From positions 62,001 through 126,000 of the forward strand of contig JAPTHR010000003.1 in the NCBI GenBank assembly GCA_029228645.1: a DNA stretch of 64,000 bases, in the 5' to 3' direction. The position numbers and the translations under genes were made by a program. The notes beneath the pieces are model-generated. The model saw only the letters and a list, made by a program, of their open reading frames with translations. It had not been told where the DNA came from and did no database searches. Below, in pieces: positions 27,162 through 36,100 of this stretch (within the stretch, counting starts at the first letter, position 1; each line of letters begins with the position of its first letter). This DNA is from Gammaproteobacteria bacterium Milos-ODIII6. Its GTDB lineage: Bacteria > Pseudomonadota > Gammaproteobacteria > Chromatiales > Chromatiaceae.

Positions 27162-27998
27162 ATGCTCGCAACACCAGGCAGTGATCGAAGGATATGGCAC
27201 GCCGTGCTGCTCTTGTGCGCATGCGTCTTGCCGGCTTCGGTTGTGTCGCAGGAGCTGCAATACCGGGTGGTCTACCGAGGGTTTTTTTCCGCCGGGGCCG
27301 AGGTGGCCATCGCCGACGTCGACTTGGGTACGCGATTTCCAGGGGCGGGTGCTTATGCAGAGGCGCACCTGCGAGCATCCTCCGAGCGGTATCCCCTTGT
27401 GGAGGCGATTTACCCCATCCGCTACCGCTTCCGCTCGTGGTATCGCCCGGACGGATCCGGGGTGCTGGCTGCCGAGTATCTGGAATACGGCAGCGCGGCG
27501 GACCGGGAACATAAACTGATCTACCTCGACCGGCCCGAGGCGCCGTTCATCACACGCAGGCTTGAGAGGACGGTCCCGGATCTGGCGAGCCTGGAGCGCG
27601 GCGACTACCGTTCGCCACCCTCTGGGGTCGTGCGCCGGATCTTCGATCGTCTCGGACTGCTGCAGCTCGTTCGCGGCCTGGAACTTGCCCCCGGACGTGA
27701 GATAGAGGCAAGCGTCAGCAATGGCAGCCACTTGCTGCGTTATCTCGCCAAGGTGGAGAGTGAAGTCGAGATCAAGGTCGCCGGGCGGCCCTGGCGCGCG
27801 TTCAAGGTCCGCTTCGACGGACTGCGTGAAGACAAGCAGGGCCGCGAAAAGCATGCGCACCGGCCGGTCTTCATCTGGCTGAGCGCCGATCCCGGGCATA
27901 CCCCCCTGATCGCCGAGAGCCGCCACAGCCTCGGCCTGTTCCGGGTCGAGTTGACCTCACCGGGGGGCGGCGTGCAGGTGGCCTACGGGTCGGAATGA
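27162..27998 (+). CDS. Exported DUF3108-family protein
   Basis: The 278-aa protein has an N-terminal signal segment (AVLLLCACVLPASVVSQ). A DUF3108-type beta-rich body follows: LQYRVVYRGFFSAGAEVAIA, YPIRYRFRSWYRPDGSGVLA, and HRPVFIWLSADPGHTPLIAE. DUF3108 proteins are periplasmic and of unknown function, with a fold related to lipid-carrier-type domains. A GGAGG lies about 11 bp before the ATG. Its 3' end overlaps the convergent gene by 16 bp. Confidence 0.82.
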   Translation: MLATPGSDRRIWHAVLLLCACVLPASVVSQELQYRVVYRGFFSAGAEVAIADVDLGTRFPGAGAYAEAHLRASSERYPLVEAIYPIRYRFRSWYRPDGSGVLAAEYLEYGSAADREHKLIYLDRPEAPFITRRLERTVPDLASLERGDYRSPPSGVVRRIFDRLGLLQLVRGLELAPGREIEASVSNGSHLLRYLAKVESEVEIKVAGRPWRAFKVRFDGLREDKQGREKHAHRPVFIWLSADPGHTPLIAESRHSLGLFRVELTSPGGGVQVAYGSE

Positions 27999-28594
27999 CC
28001 CCCTTTTGTCTTTTCTTCTTCCCGTTCCTGCGCACGCTCCTGGATGGAAAGGTGCGAAGTATCCGGTGCCGGCGGTGCAGGCTGCCCGGCGACGCAGTCC
28101 TCCAGGGAGTAACCGCCCGGTGAACTCATGCTCAGGTCCGCGGTGTCGATCGCCGCGGGCGGCGTCGGGGTCGTCTCGTCGAGCGTCACGCCGGGCAGGT
28201 CCAGCGCCATCCAGCTGATGTCCGGTATCTCGCGTGGCTGGACTGCTGGCGCGCAGTCCTCGAGTGAACCGGTCCTTGGCGGCAGCAGCTGCAGGGAGGA
28301 TTCCGCTGTTTGCTCCGTGCTGGCCGTCCGTTCGGGTGTGGCTGGCAGCGGCGCCGGTTGGGGGCTGCCCTCCGGGACCACCTCGATCAGCGCCCCGGCC
28401 TTGCGGAAAGCGGCCCGGTAACGGCCCGCGGTGTCCGCGTCCACACCCTTCTTGATGCGTACCGGCTTGCCGCTGAACAGGCGCTCCAGGTCCGCGCCCT
28501 CCAGACGAAACATCTGCCCGATGGCGCTGCGCGCCGCGTCCGGCGATGCGCCGTCCATCAGTTGTCCCAGGAAATAAATATCGAATCCTGTCAT
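27983..28594 (-). CDS. Unrecognised acidic protein with a small conserved N-terminal domain
   Basis: This 203-aa cytoplasmic protein is of unknown function. Residues 1-75 form a compact domain (FDIYFLGQLMDGASPDAARS, FRLEGADLERLFSGKPVRIK, RYRAAFRKAGALIEVVPEG). I recall similar domains at the N-terminus of several gammaproteobacterial hypothetical proteins. The rest is Pro/Thr/Glu-rich and probably disordered; the motif SLEDC occurs twice (TGSLEDC and GYSLEDC). The ATG follows AGGAG. Its first base coincides with the last base of the upstream hydrolase stop (TGATG), so the pair is translationally coupled. Confidence 0.7.
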   Translation of the reverse strand: MTGFDIYFLGQLMDGASPDAARSAIGQMFRLEGADLERLFSGKPVRIKKGVDADTAGRYRAAFRKAGALIEVVPEGSPQPAPLPATPERTASTEQTAESSLQLLPPRTGSLEDCAPAVQPREIPDISWMALDLPGVTLDETTPTPPAAIDTADLSMSSPGGYSLEDCVAGQPAPPAPDTSHLSIQERAQEREEEKTKGGHSDP

Positions 28595-29484
28595 CAGTGC
28601 TCCTGTCGCATGTCGGCCCTGGTAGCCCTTTTCTCCGTCCCGGCTTTTTCCGCTTTCGGTAATTCTCTGAGCAGATTGGCGATAACCTGCCCATCCTGCG
28701 GGCTCAGCAGATGGCCTTGTGGGGACAGGTAGGCCAGGGAGTCCTGCCCGACCGGACGCAGCCGCCGCATGTCCTGGCTGAATGGCGGGACGAAGCGGTC
28801 CCCAGGCATGAAAAGGGTCCCACTGCGGATGATCGAGACATACTCGATATCGGGGTGTTGCTGGGCGTTCAGCCAAAACAGCATGTTACCCGGGCGCGGC
28901 GGTGTCAGGTCGAACAGAACCCCGCGACTTGCCTTGAGCGTGTAGTACAGCTGACCGCCGAGACGACGCTTGACCTCCCAACGCTTGAACGGGCCGAACA
29001 TGCCGTCCGTGTCGACCGCATCCAGCGCCTGGTAGGCGCGCCAGGTGCCATGGTGGGGCGCCGCGATGCTGATCAGTCGGACGACGCCGGGAGGCCGGTG
29101 GCGCACCAGGGCCATGCGAGCGACCACGCCCCCGGCGGAGTGACCGACCAGGGTGATCGGCTCATCCGGATGGCGCTTGTGCACATCCAGCAGGAAGGTG
29201 TTCAGCCAATCCGCCTGCAGGCCGACCGGTGCCGTGGAGGGGAGATTGAGCGTGTATACGGCGTTGCGTTTCACCTGGGCGAACGGCCTGAATCCGAAAG
29301 AGCGGTGCGCGGGCGAGTAGACGCCGGCGAGCCGGTGACCATTGCGATTGAGCACGTCGATCACGCCGCTCTCCAGCCATGACCGCTCGCTACCGAGAAA
29401 GCCGTGTACCAGCACCAGGACATCGGCACGCACCGGCGCAAAGCCGGCGAGCAGGACTACGAGCAACAACAAGCGGGTCTTCAT
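28594..29484 (-). CDS. Secreted alpha/beta hydrolase (lipase-like)
   Basis: This is a predicted exported lipase or esterase of 296 aa. A signal peptide (TRLLLLVVLLAGFAPVRA) is followed by VLVLVHGFLGSERSW (HG oxyanion region). The nucleophile elbow is LVGHSAGGVVARMALV (Ser in GHSAG), and a late His lies in SPQGHLLSP. The fold and motif order fit triacylglycerol-lipase-like hydrolases. I chose the ATG at 29484 because GAGG lies 8 bp upstream and it opens the signal peptide. An ATG 24 bp upstream would extend it. It is coupled to the 27983-28594 gene. Confidence 0.85.
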   Translation of the reverse strand: MKTRLLLLVVLLAGFAPVRADVLVLVHGFLGSERSWLESGVIDVLNRNGHRLAGVYSPAHRSFGFRPFAQVKRNAVYTLNLPSTAPVGLQADWLNTFLLDVHKRHPDEPITLVGHSAGGVVARMALVRHRPPGVVRLISIAAPHHGTWRAYQALDAVDTDGMFGPFKRWEVKRRLGGQLYYTLKASRGVLFDLTPPRPGNMLFWLNAQQHPDIEYVSIIRSGTLFMPGDRFVPPFSQDMRRLRPVGQDSLAYLSPQGHLLSPQDGQVIANLLRELPKAEKAGTEKRATRADMRQEH

Positions 29485-29687
29485 CCGGTGCACCTCGGGA
29501 TACGGCATGGCGCCTGGTTACGGCACCTGCTTGGGATTATAGAACTGCGACCGCAAGCGGTGCCCCGGAGGTTTCATCCTGGCGAGGTTGTGGCTTGCCG
29601 CGGCGCTGATTTTTTGACCCGCTCAGTCTGCTGTTGGTTCATGTACGCTGCATTCAAGATTTGGCTTCAGGCAACGCTAAGGTAATA

Positions 29688-29731
29688 ACACGAGGCGCAG
29701 CGGGTCGGTCCCGCTGACATCGGCCTCGTGT
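29688..29731 (+). other. Nested hairpin in the leader of the 29753 gene
   Basis: The outer stem ACACGAGGC (29688-29696) pairs with GCCTCGTGT (29723-29731). Inside it, CAGCGGG (29698-29704) pairs with CCCGCTG (29710-29716). Both stems are perfect. The structure ends 21 nt before the start codon and just before the GGAGAGG Shine-Dalgarno. I know no matching riboswitch class. It could be an attenuator, an RNA-binding site or another dispersed palindrome. Confidence 0.55.
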
Positions 29732-29752
29732 CCCTGCCCGGAGAGGATAAAA

Positions 29753-30499
29753 ATGAACCCCGATACCTCGCATGCCCTGCTGGTCGTGCTGGTACTGATC
29801 GCGGCGCTGTTGGGCGCCGCTGCGATGGTGCGGCGTTACCAGGAACACAAAGCGGGTCAGCGCGCCCGTCTGCGTGCCCTGGTGCTGCATGCCGATCATA
29901 TGGAGCAACTCCTGCGGGACCTGGCGGTGTTGCCGGTTTCCTCTTCCCTGCGCGAGGGCCTGGGCGAGCATCTCGTTGCGCAATACGCCGCTATAGCTGC
30001 CACCAGTGCGGATTTCCCCGGTATCCGCGAGCGCCTGGAGCAGGCGCGACGGCTCAAGGGCCAGAATGCGGGGGCGGATGTGGCCAGCGTGCCGCAGATA
30101 CCCGATCGCAAGGAGTACCTGCGCCTGTATGCGATTCTGGATCGACTGTCGGCGCTGCTCAGGCGTCACGGTGGGGCGTTGCCCGGAGCCAAGGCACTGT
30201 TGGCGGAGTGGCGTGTGGAGGTCCGGGAGCGTCGCGCCGAGCTCGATACCCGCTACCTGATTCAGGAGGCGCATCGGGCCCAGGCGGCCGCCAATGGAAG
30301 AAAGGCGGTCCAACTGCTGGACACGCTGCTCTATCACTTGCAGGAGAAAGGCCCTCCCACAAGCCTTGTCCGTGGCCTGTACACCGAGGTGATGTCCCTG
30401 CGCACGCGGGCAGTGGCGGGAGAGTTGTCCGGTCCCGCGGCTCAGGAAGCACTGCCGGGCGAGACGGCTCAGAGCTTGAAAAGGTCCTCCGCGGCCTGA
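29753..30499 (+). CDS. Unrecognised protein with an N-terminal membrane anchor
   Basis: The 248-aa product has one TM helix (ALLVVLVLIAALLGAAAMV). A long helical cytoplasmic region rich in Arg, Leu, Ala and Glu follows (RAELDTRYLIQEAHRAQAAA), consistent with coiled coils. I cannot assign a family. The start follows a GGAGAGG Shine-Dalgarno and a structured leader (29688-29731). Its end overlaps the convergent zinc-ribbon gene by 31 bp. Confidence 0.7.
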   Translation: MNPDTSHALLVVLVLIAALLGAAAMVRRYQEHKAGQRARLRALVLHADHMEQLLRDLAVLPVSSSLREGLGEHLVAQYAAIAATSADFPGIRERLEQARRLKGQNAGADVASVPQIPDRKEYLRLYAILDRLSALLRRHGGALPGAKALLAEWRVEVRERRAELDTRYLIQEAHRAQAAANGRKAVQLLDTLLYHLQEKGPPTSLVRGLYTEVMSLRTRAVAGELSGPAAQEALPGETAQSLKRSSAA

Positions 30500-30762
30500 C
30501 GCAGCGACTCGTCCTGGGCGCCCTCGGCAGGGCGCGACTCGCTCGCTTCGAAATAGCCGCAGAAATTCGGACGCTCCTTTTGCGCCACCGGCTCGGCGAC
30601 GGTTTCCGCGCAGGCGTTGGGCCGGCGCGTGTCGTAATAGCGACAATTGCGACAGACATGCGTGGCGCGGCCGCATGCGGGGCAAACCGATTCCCGCGCG
30701 TAGTCGTTTTGCCCCAGTCGATGACCGCAGTGCCAGCAGTTGCCGTTCTGGTTGTATGGCAT
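30469..30762 (-). CDS. Small Cys-rich zinc-ribbon protein
   Basis: This 97-aa protein carries several CxxC pairs (CWHCGHRLG, CPACGRATHVCRNCRYY) and later cysteines (ACAET, NFCGYFE). This is the pattern of a double zinc ribbon. It may bind nucleic acid or act as a metal chaperone; nothing in the context decides. The ATG at 30762 follows AGGAGG, so the longer in-frame sequence upstream is not needed. Confidence 0.75.
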   Translation of the reverse strand: MPYNQNGNCWHCGHRLGQNDYARESVCPACGRATHVCRNCRYYDTRRPNACAETVAEPVAQKERPNFCGYFEASESRPAEGAQDESLRQAAEDLFKL

Positions 30763-30902
30763 GAAGCCTCCTGGTTCGGAATATCGCTCAATCGCTGGCA
30801 AGCTTATCCCATCCGCCAGGGGCTGGGTCGGGAGGCCTGTTTCGGCCCGCGATGCGCCGCGGCCCGGGAATAGAGAGCCGCTCCATCACCGCCCATTCGT
30901 TC

Positions 30903-30958
30903 GTAGGAGCGGCCTTGGCCGCGAATCAAGGAAGATTCGCGAGCAAGCTCGCTCCTAC
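30903..30958. repeat. REP-type inverted pair
   Basis: One forward and one inverse copy of the REP-like palindrome are separated by TCAAGGAAGA, the same spacer as the pair at about 6398-6450. The rest of 30763-31059 shows no gene or clear regulatory site. Confidence 0.85.
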
Positions 30959-31059
30959 GGATCGAGGGTCTGTCACCTGGTGTCTTGCTATGCTCTATGG
31001 TGCGTTTGCTCAGGAACCGGAGCCGCCGATACCGGCTTCTCCCCCGAGACACAGGCCTT

Positions 31060-31473
31060 ATGCACCAGGACAGCCAATTCGAACTCGATCAGCGCCTGCA
31101 ACAGGACACCCTGTTCGTTGCCGATTTGCCCCTGTGTCGCCTGCTGCTGATGAACGATCGTCGCTATCCCTGGTTGATCCTGGTGCCGCGGCGCCAGGGC
31201 ATGGTCGAGGTGCTCGATCTTTGCGCGCAGGACCAGGCCCAAATGTGCCGCGAGTCACTGCAGGTATGTCGCCTGCTCAAGCAGCTTCATCCCGAGGGGA
31301 AACTCAATCTCGGGGCGCTTGGCAACGTCGTGGCCCAGTTGCACCTGCACCATGTGATGCGGTTCGCGCAAGACCCCGCCTGGCCCGGGCCGGTATGGGG
31401 CCATTCCCGCGCACAGCCCTACGGCGATCCGGATGCACAGGAGCTGCTGGCACGCCTCAGGTCACATCTCTGA
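31060..31473 (+). CDS. HIT-family (histidine triad) protein
   Basis: This 137-aa protein belongs to the HIT superfamily of nucleotide hydrolases/transferases. The triad region reads NVVAQLHLHHVMRFAQDPAW, followed by PGPVWGH. The first triad His is replaced by Gln, as is usual in this small bacterial subfamily with the QLHxHHV pattern. The N-terminal part (LPLCRLLLMNDRRYPWLILV) matches the same family. I chose the ATG at 31060 on homology to the usual N-terminus; the Shine-Dalgarno is weak. The substrate is unknown. Confidence 0.85.
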   Translation: MHQDSQFELDQRLQQDTLFVADLPLCRLLLMNDRRYPWLILVPRRQGMVEVLDLCAQDQAQMCRESLQVCRLLKQLHPEGKLNLGALGNVVAQLHLHHVMRFAQDPAWPGPVWGHSRAQPYGDPDAQELLARLRSHL

Positions 31474-31506
31474 GAGTCGTCGTTTCCAGGCCAGGAATGG
31501 CGCTGG

Positions 31507-31782
31507 CTATTCCAGCGGAAGGGGGAGGCTGCCGACGATCAGCGCCTCCTTCTGCGCGCGGCTGAGTCGTTTGACGCGGTGTTCCACGCGCTGCGCGCTG
31601 GCGCGATCGCCAATCTCGCGTGAATACACGAGTTGCAGGGACTTGCGCCCTTTGAGGCGCTTGGCGCCGCGGTTGTTGCGGTGTTGGTCCAGGCGTCGCG
31701 GCACGTCCGTGCTGATGCCCGTGTACAGGCTGCCGTCGTCGCAGCGTACCAGGTAGAGATGCCAGCGGGCGTCGCCGCTCAC
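31507..31782 (-). CDS. GIY-YIG nuclease-superfamily protein (UPF0213-like)
   Basis: This 91-aa protein is a single GIY-YIG domain. LYLVRCDDGSLYTGISTDVP holds the GIY-like (LYL) and YIG-like (YTG) strands. RRLDQHRNNRGAKRLKGRKS follows, with a conserved E in QRVEHRVKRL. It is closest to the YhbQ/UPF0213 group, whose role is poorly defined. It overlaps the upstream 108-aa gene by 4 bp (ATGA), so the two are one operon. Confidence 0.9.
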   Translation of the reverse strand: MSGDARWHLYLVRCDDGSLYTGISTDVPRRLDQHRNNRGAKRLKGRKSLQLVYSREIGDRASAQRVEHRVKRLSRAQKEALIVGSLPLPLE

Positions 31783-32105
31783 GAACCGGGGCCGATCTCG
31801 ATATCCAGGTAGCCGCGTTGCAATGCCGTCTCCAGGGCCCTGGCTCCCTCGAGAAGTTCCTCGTAGCGCAAACGGTGCTGGTGCAGGAGCTTGATCTTGT
31901 TGTCGTCGGGGAGTTCCCCTGAGGATTCCTCGGCGATTCCGAGGAAGGCCTCGAGGTACCTGCCACGCGCATCGGCCACCATGCTTTGCATGGATTCGAG
32001 GTCATTGAGGCTGAGCTCCTTTACCAGTGGATTGAGCTTGTTCCGGTTTATCCGGCGCATCTGTTGCTCAAAGGCGAGTAAAAGGCGTTTGATCTCGGTG
32101 TCCAT
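31779..32105 (-). CDS. Unrecognised small helical protein
   Basis: This 108-aa soluble, predicted all-helical protein (RLLLAFEQQMRRINRNKLN, KIKLLHQHRLRYEELLEGAR) has no family I recognise. No convincing Shine-Dalgarno precedes the ATG. The gene is supported by the 4-bp stop/start overlap with the GIY-YIG gene and by coding-like composition. Confidence 0.6.
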   Translation of the reverse strand: MDTEIKRLLLAFEQQMRRINRNKLNPLVKELSLNDLESMQSMVADARGRYLEAFLGIAEESSGELPDDNKIKLLHQHRLRYEELLEGARALETALQRGYLDIEIGPGS

Positions 32106-32157
32106 GGGGGGAATCTGTCTGTTGGTAAGTTCCTGACGTTTATAACGACTTTTTCGA

Positions 32158-32532
32158 TTAGGACTTTAGCGCCTCGCGCAAGCGCTCGCGATCGACCGGG
32201 ACCGTTAGCACGGTGTCGATGTCGAACAGGGCCGTCAATTTGGACACGTGCGGCAGGTCACGCGGGGTGACCAGCACGATGATGCGTGCCTGCGGGGCGT
32301 ACTTGCGCTGGCTGTGCAGAAAGACATCCAGGTTGCTGACGTTGACACCCGCGTAGTTGTTGCCATAGCCGTAAAAGAATTCCGCGATCACCCAGTCGGG
32401 GGGGCGGCGTTTGAGTTCCGCAATCGCCTTTCGCTGCGAGGGCAGTTTGATTTCCTCGATACCCAGCGACCGATACAGCGCGGACAGGTCGGGGTGAGAG
32501 GGGGACTCGACGATCGAATACAGCAGGCTCAT
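32158..32532 (-). CDS. Unrecognised receiver-like protein
   Basis: This 124-aa protein has an alternating alpha/beta layout (PDWVIAEFFYGYGNNYAGVN, ARIIVLVTPRDLPHVSKL, DTVLTVPVDRERLREAL). It resembles a response-regulator receiver domain without a clear phospho-acceptor Asp/Lys set. I chose the ATG at 32532. It lies 23 bp downstream of the small membrane protein gene and is probably co-transcribed with it. The function is unknown. Confidence 0.6.
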   Translation of the reverse strand: MSLLYSIVESPSHPDLSALYRSLGIEEIKLPSQRKAIAELKRRPPDWVIAEFFYGYGNNYAGVNVSNLDVFLHSQRKYAPQARIIVLVTPRDLPHVSKLTALFDIDTVLTVPVDRERLREALKS

Positions 32533-32555
32533 GGCATCGCGCCCGCGCGCGGGAA

Positions 32556-32852
32556 TCATACGAATGCGTAGGATACCAGGATCACCAGGCCGATCGTCCC
32601 CATGACGATGGCGGACGCCTTCCAGTTGGCGTAATTCAGGAAGGCCGCATTGTTGCGCGGCACCACCACGGCCAGCACAGCTCCCAACAGGAAACCGCCA
32701 CCGACGATCAGTATGGCGGTTTGGATGAACTCGCGCTTGACCGTGAACGAGCCGCTCACGCCGCCGCTGATGGTCTCGAATTTATTTGCCAGAGCTGGCT
32801 CGATCAAGAGAAACAGGCTGAACAACGACAACAAGAAATGGCTTTTGAGCAT
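32556..32852 (-). CDS. Small exported membrane protein, unknown
   Basis: This 98-aa protein has a signal-like N-terminal helix (SHFLLSLFSLFLLIEPALA) and two further TM helices (TAILIVGGGFLLGAVLAVVV and SAIVMGTIGLVILVSYAFV). GGGAGA lies a few bases before the ATG at 32852. Longer in-frame sequence upstream runs into REP repeats and is rejected. I recognise no family. Confidence 0.65.
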   Translation of the reverse strand: MLKSHFLLSLFSLFLLIEPALANKFETISGGVSGSFTVKREFIQTAILIVGGGFLLGAVLAVVVPRNNAAFLNYANWKASAIVMGTIGLVILVSYAFV

Positions 32853-32942
32853 GTGAATCTCCCGGTTACTGCTGAACATTTCCTTTTTCGGCTGCCGGCA
32901 GGGGATCTTGAAGGACGCCGGTATGACGTTCGGGGCCCGAAA

Positions 32943-33098
32943 TCCTTCGCGAGCAAGCTCGCTCCTACAACAACCGTGAACGATGGGGTCTCGCTTGCCA
33001 GGAGCGACACTGGCCGCGAGGAACATTCGCGCGCAAGCTCGTTCCTACGGCGCGGCGGTCGGAACAAACGGGTCGCGTAGCGGCCCTGGCCGCGAAAG
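32943..33098. repeat. Degenerate REP-type palindromes (four copies)
   Basis: Copies near 32943 (TTCGCGAGCAAGCTCGCTCC), 33000, 33026 and 33076 alternate in orientation and are more diverged than the 8704 array. They fill most of the 291-bp gap between the small membrane protein and the GGDEF-EAL gene. Nothing else is evident there. Confidence 0.8.
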
Positions 33099-33143
33099 AA
33101 CGGTCCACGGCTTACGGGTAGGGGCGTGCTCCGAGCAACGGAC

Positions 33144-36100
33144 TCAGCGCGCCGTCGCGCCGCCCGCATGGCGGGGTGGGTCCAGATCGTTGGCTCCGGC
33201 GGGACTTGCAAAGGCCCTCGGCCGACGCAGGAACTCGGTAAGCTCAGCAATCGGCAGGGGCTTGCTGATGAAGTAACCCTGGAATTCACCGCACCCGAGG
33301 GTGGACATGATATCGAGCTGTTCCTGCGTCTCGACTCCTTCGGCCACCAGGCCGAGGTCGAGGCCCTGCGCGATGTCGATGATGGAACGCACGATCGCCT
33401 GCTCCTGACGGGATTCGACGATATCCTGGGTAAAGGAACGATCGATCTTGAGGCCATCGATCGGCAGCTTCTTCAGATAACTCAGCGAGGAGTAACCGGT
33501 GCCGAAGTCGTCGAGGTGGAGATTGATGCCGTGTCTCGCGAGTTCGTTCATGATGCTGCGCGCCTGGTCGGGATCCTCGAGCAGCACTCCTTCGGTCAGC
33601 TCCAGGTCCAGCTGGCCCAGGTCTGCACCGATCTCTTCGGCGGCCGCCACCACCATTTCCGCGAACCTCGGCTCGAGGAACTGCACCGGCGAGACGTTGA
33701 CCCCGACGTGGATCGATTCGAATTCCGTGCCGGACCATGCCTGCAGCTGGCGCAGCGCCTCTTCGATCACCCACATGCCGATCCGTTTGATCAGATCCGA
33801 CTGCTCCGCCACCGGGATGAATTTGTCCGGTGGCACGATGCCGTGCTGTGGGTGGTGCCAGCGGATCAGGCCCTCTAGGCCGGTGATATGGCCGGTTTCG
33901 ATGGAAAGCTTGGGCTGGTACCACAGCTCGAACTCGCGGTTCTCCAGGGCGCGCTGGATCTCGGACTCCATCTGCAGTTGATTGCGCGCGTAGTCGTTCA
34001 TCCGCTGGGAGAAGAACTTGAAGTGGTGCTCGCCGGAAAGATTGGTCTGCAGCTGGCGCGCCGCGGATGCCTTGCGCAGCAGGGTTTCCGCATCGTCGCC
34101 ATCCAGCGGGTGCAGCGCGACACCCATGTCGGCATGCGGCAGGAACTCGCCGTCGTTCACACGGATCGGTTCCTCCAGCATCTGCTCAAGCCGACCGAGC
34201 ACCGCGACCGCGCCGTTGCGGGTCTCGAGGTCGGACAGCAGGATGCCGAGCTCGGAAGAGTTGATGCGGTAGAAGTCCAGGGTTTGATCATCCGGCTCCG
34301 CGCCGGAGACCACCGTATCGGTGACGCGCACCTGCTCGTGCAGCTTTTCCGCGATGCTTTTCATGAAGGCGTCGGCGGCATCGTAGCCGCAGGCCTTGAC
34401 CACGTTGTCGAATGCACCCACGTTGAGCGAGATGACCGCGCCGTAACCGCCGGAGCGCTCCTGCCGCGCGATGGCCTCATCGATCTTTTCTTTCAGCAGT
34501 TTGCGGTTGGGTAGCCCGGTCTGGGCATCGTAGAGCTGGCCCTGTTCCAGGGAGGCCTGGCGATCCTCGGCGATGAGTTTGAGTTCCGCAATCCTGGCCG
34601 CCATGGCTTCGCTTTCCTCTCTGGCGCCGGCCAGGTTGGCAGCGCCCTGAGCGGGCGTTTCGGCTGCGAGCGGAGGGAAGATATCCTCGAGTTGGTCGGA
34701 TCGGACCACGCGGTTCCGACCGCTGGTCTTGGCCCGGTAAAGCGCCTGGTCGGCGAGGTCTATGAGTGCATCCGGGGAATCGAGCTCGGGGCCGAGGATC
34801 GACACCCCGAGGCTGGCGGTCACACGTTTTACCGGTACGGCGTCTGTCTGGGAGGACAGCAGCACGCGCTTGCGGATCGCTTCTGCGATCTCGTAGGCCG
34901 CATCCAGGTCGGTATGCGGCAGCACGACAGCGAACTCCTCGCCGCCGTAGCGTCCCACCAGGCCGCGCTCGCCCACGATTTCCTTCAGGATGCTTGAAAC
35001 CAGCTTGATGACCTCGTCGCCGATGGCGTGGCCGTAGTTGTCGTTGACCGCCTTGAAGTGGTCGATATCGGCCATCAGCGCGGTCAGGGCGCTGCCATCC
35101 TGGCGCGCCGAGTCGAAGATATTCTGGAACTCCGCATACAGGGCGCGCCGGTTGAGCGCGCCGGTCATCGGGTCGCGCGTCGCCAGGAAGTGCAGTTCCT
35201 GGTTCTGACGGACGATTTCCGCCTTGGACATGGTCAGCTGGTCGAGGGCGTTGGACAGTTCCGCATTCTTCTTCTCCAGGATGGTCATGTCGTCGAAGGT
35301 GGTGAAGACGCCGCGCGCGATACCCTTGCTGTCCTTGATCGGTGCACTGTTGACGGTAAACAGGGTGTAATTTTCCGATTCCGCATCGGACTCCAGGAGC
35401 AGCGGGACGCCCATGCGGCGCTCGCTCTCCAGGCGCGAGCGATCCCAGGGGAGCGAACTCTCCCCGGAAGGACGTTTCCATGCCATCCGCGACAGGTCCT
35501 TGCCCAGGAGTTCGCCCGGCTCCATGCCCAGGTGATCACCCAGCGCCTTGTTGGCCAGGACTACATGACCCTTCTCGTCCATGATCGCGATACCCTCCGC
35601 CATGAGATCGAAGGCCGAGCGGACCCGGTCCGGGATGACCGCGCTGGGGTCAAGGGCGCGCAGGGCGCGCCGCAGGAAAAGGATGTAGCTGACAAAGCCG
35701 AACAGCGCCACAAAGGCGATCAGGCCGAAAAGAGAATTGTCCAGATAGCCCAAGGGGCCACCGCTGTGGAGTTCCGCAAAACGGATTTCGACGCTGCCCC
35801 ACAACTTTTCACCCCGGCTGATTGGCACCCGCACGTGGGTCAGGGTGGAGCGCTCACCGCGGTAACGGTCCCACAGCCGCTCGTGATCGCCATACGCAAC
35901 CAGTGTCTCGCTGTCGGATTTCCTCAACGCCGCGGAAAGAACTTCCGGATTGCGCCCCACCACGTTCTGCAGGGTCGCCCGCAGCGGTTGTAACTGGTTC
36001 GCCGCCGCCAGGACCGACAGTTGAATGGTGAGCGCCTCCGCCACCTGCTTGCGTTTTTCCAGGGACGCATTCTGCAGGTTCGGCATCAGGCCGAGAATAT

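Noticed and set aside
26667-27926. 419-codon minus-strand frame overlapping the small RpoN gene and the DUF3108 gene
   Set aside because: The 110-codon frame there has a promoter, Shine-Dalgarno and terminator, and the DUF3108 gene reads on the other strand.
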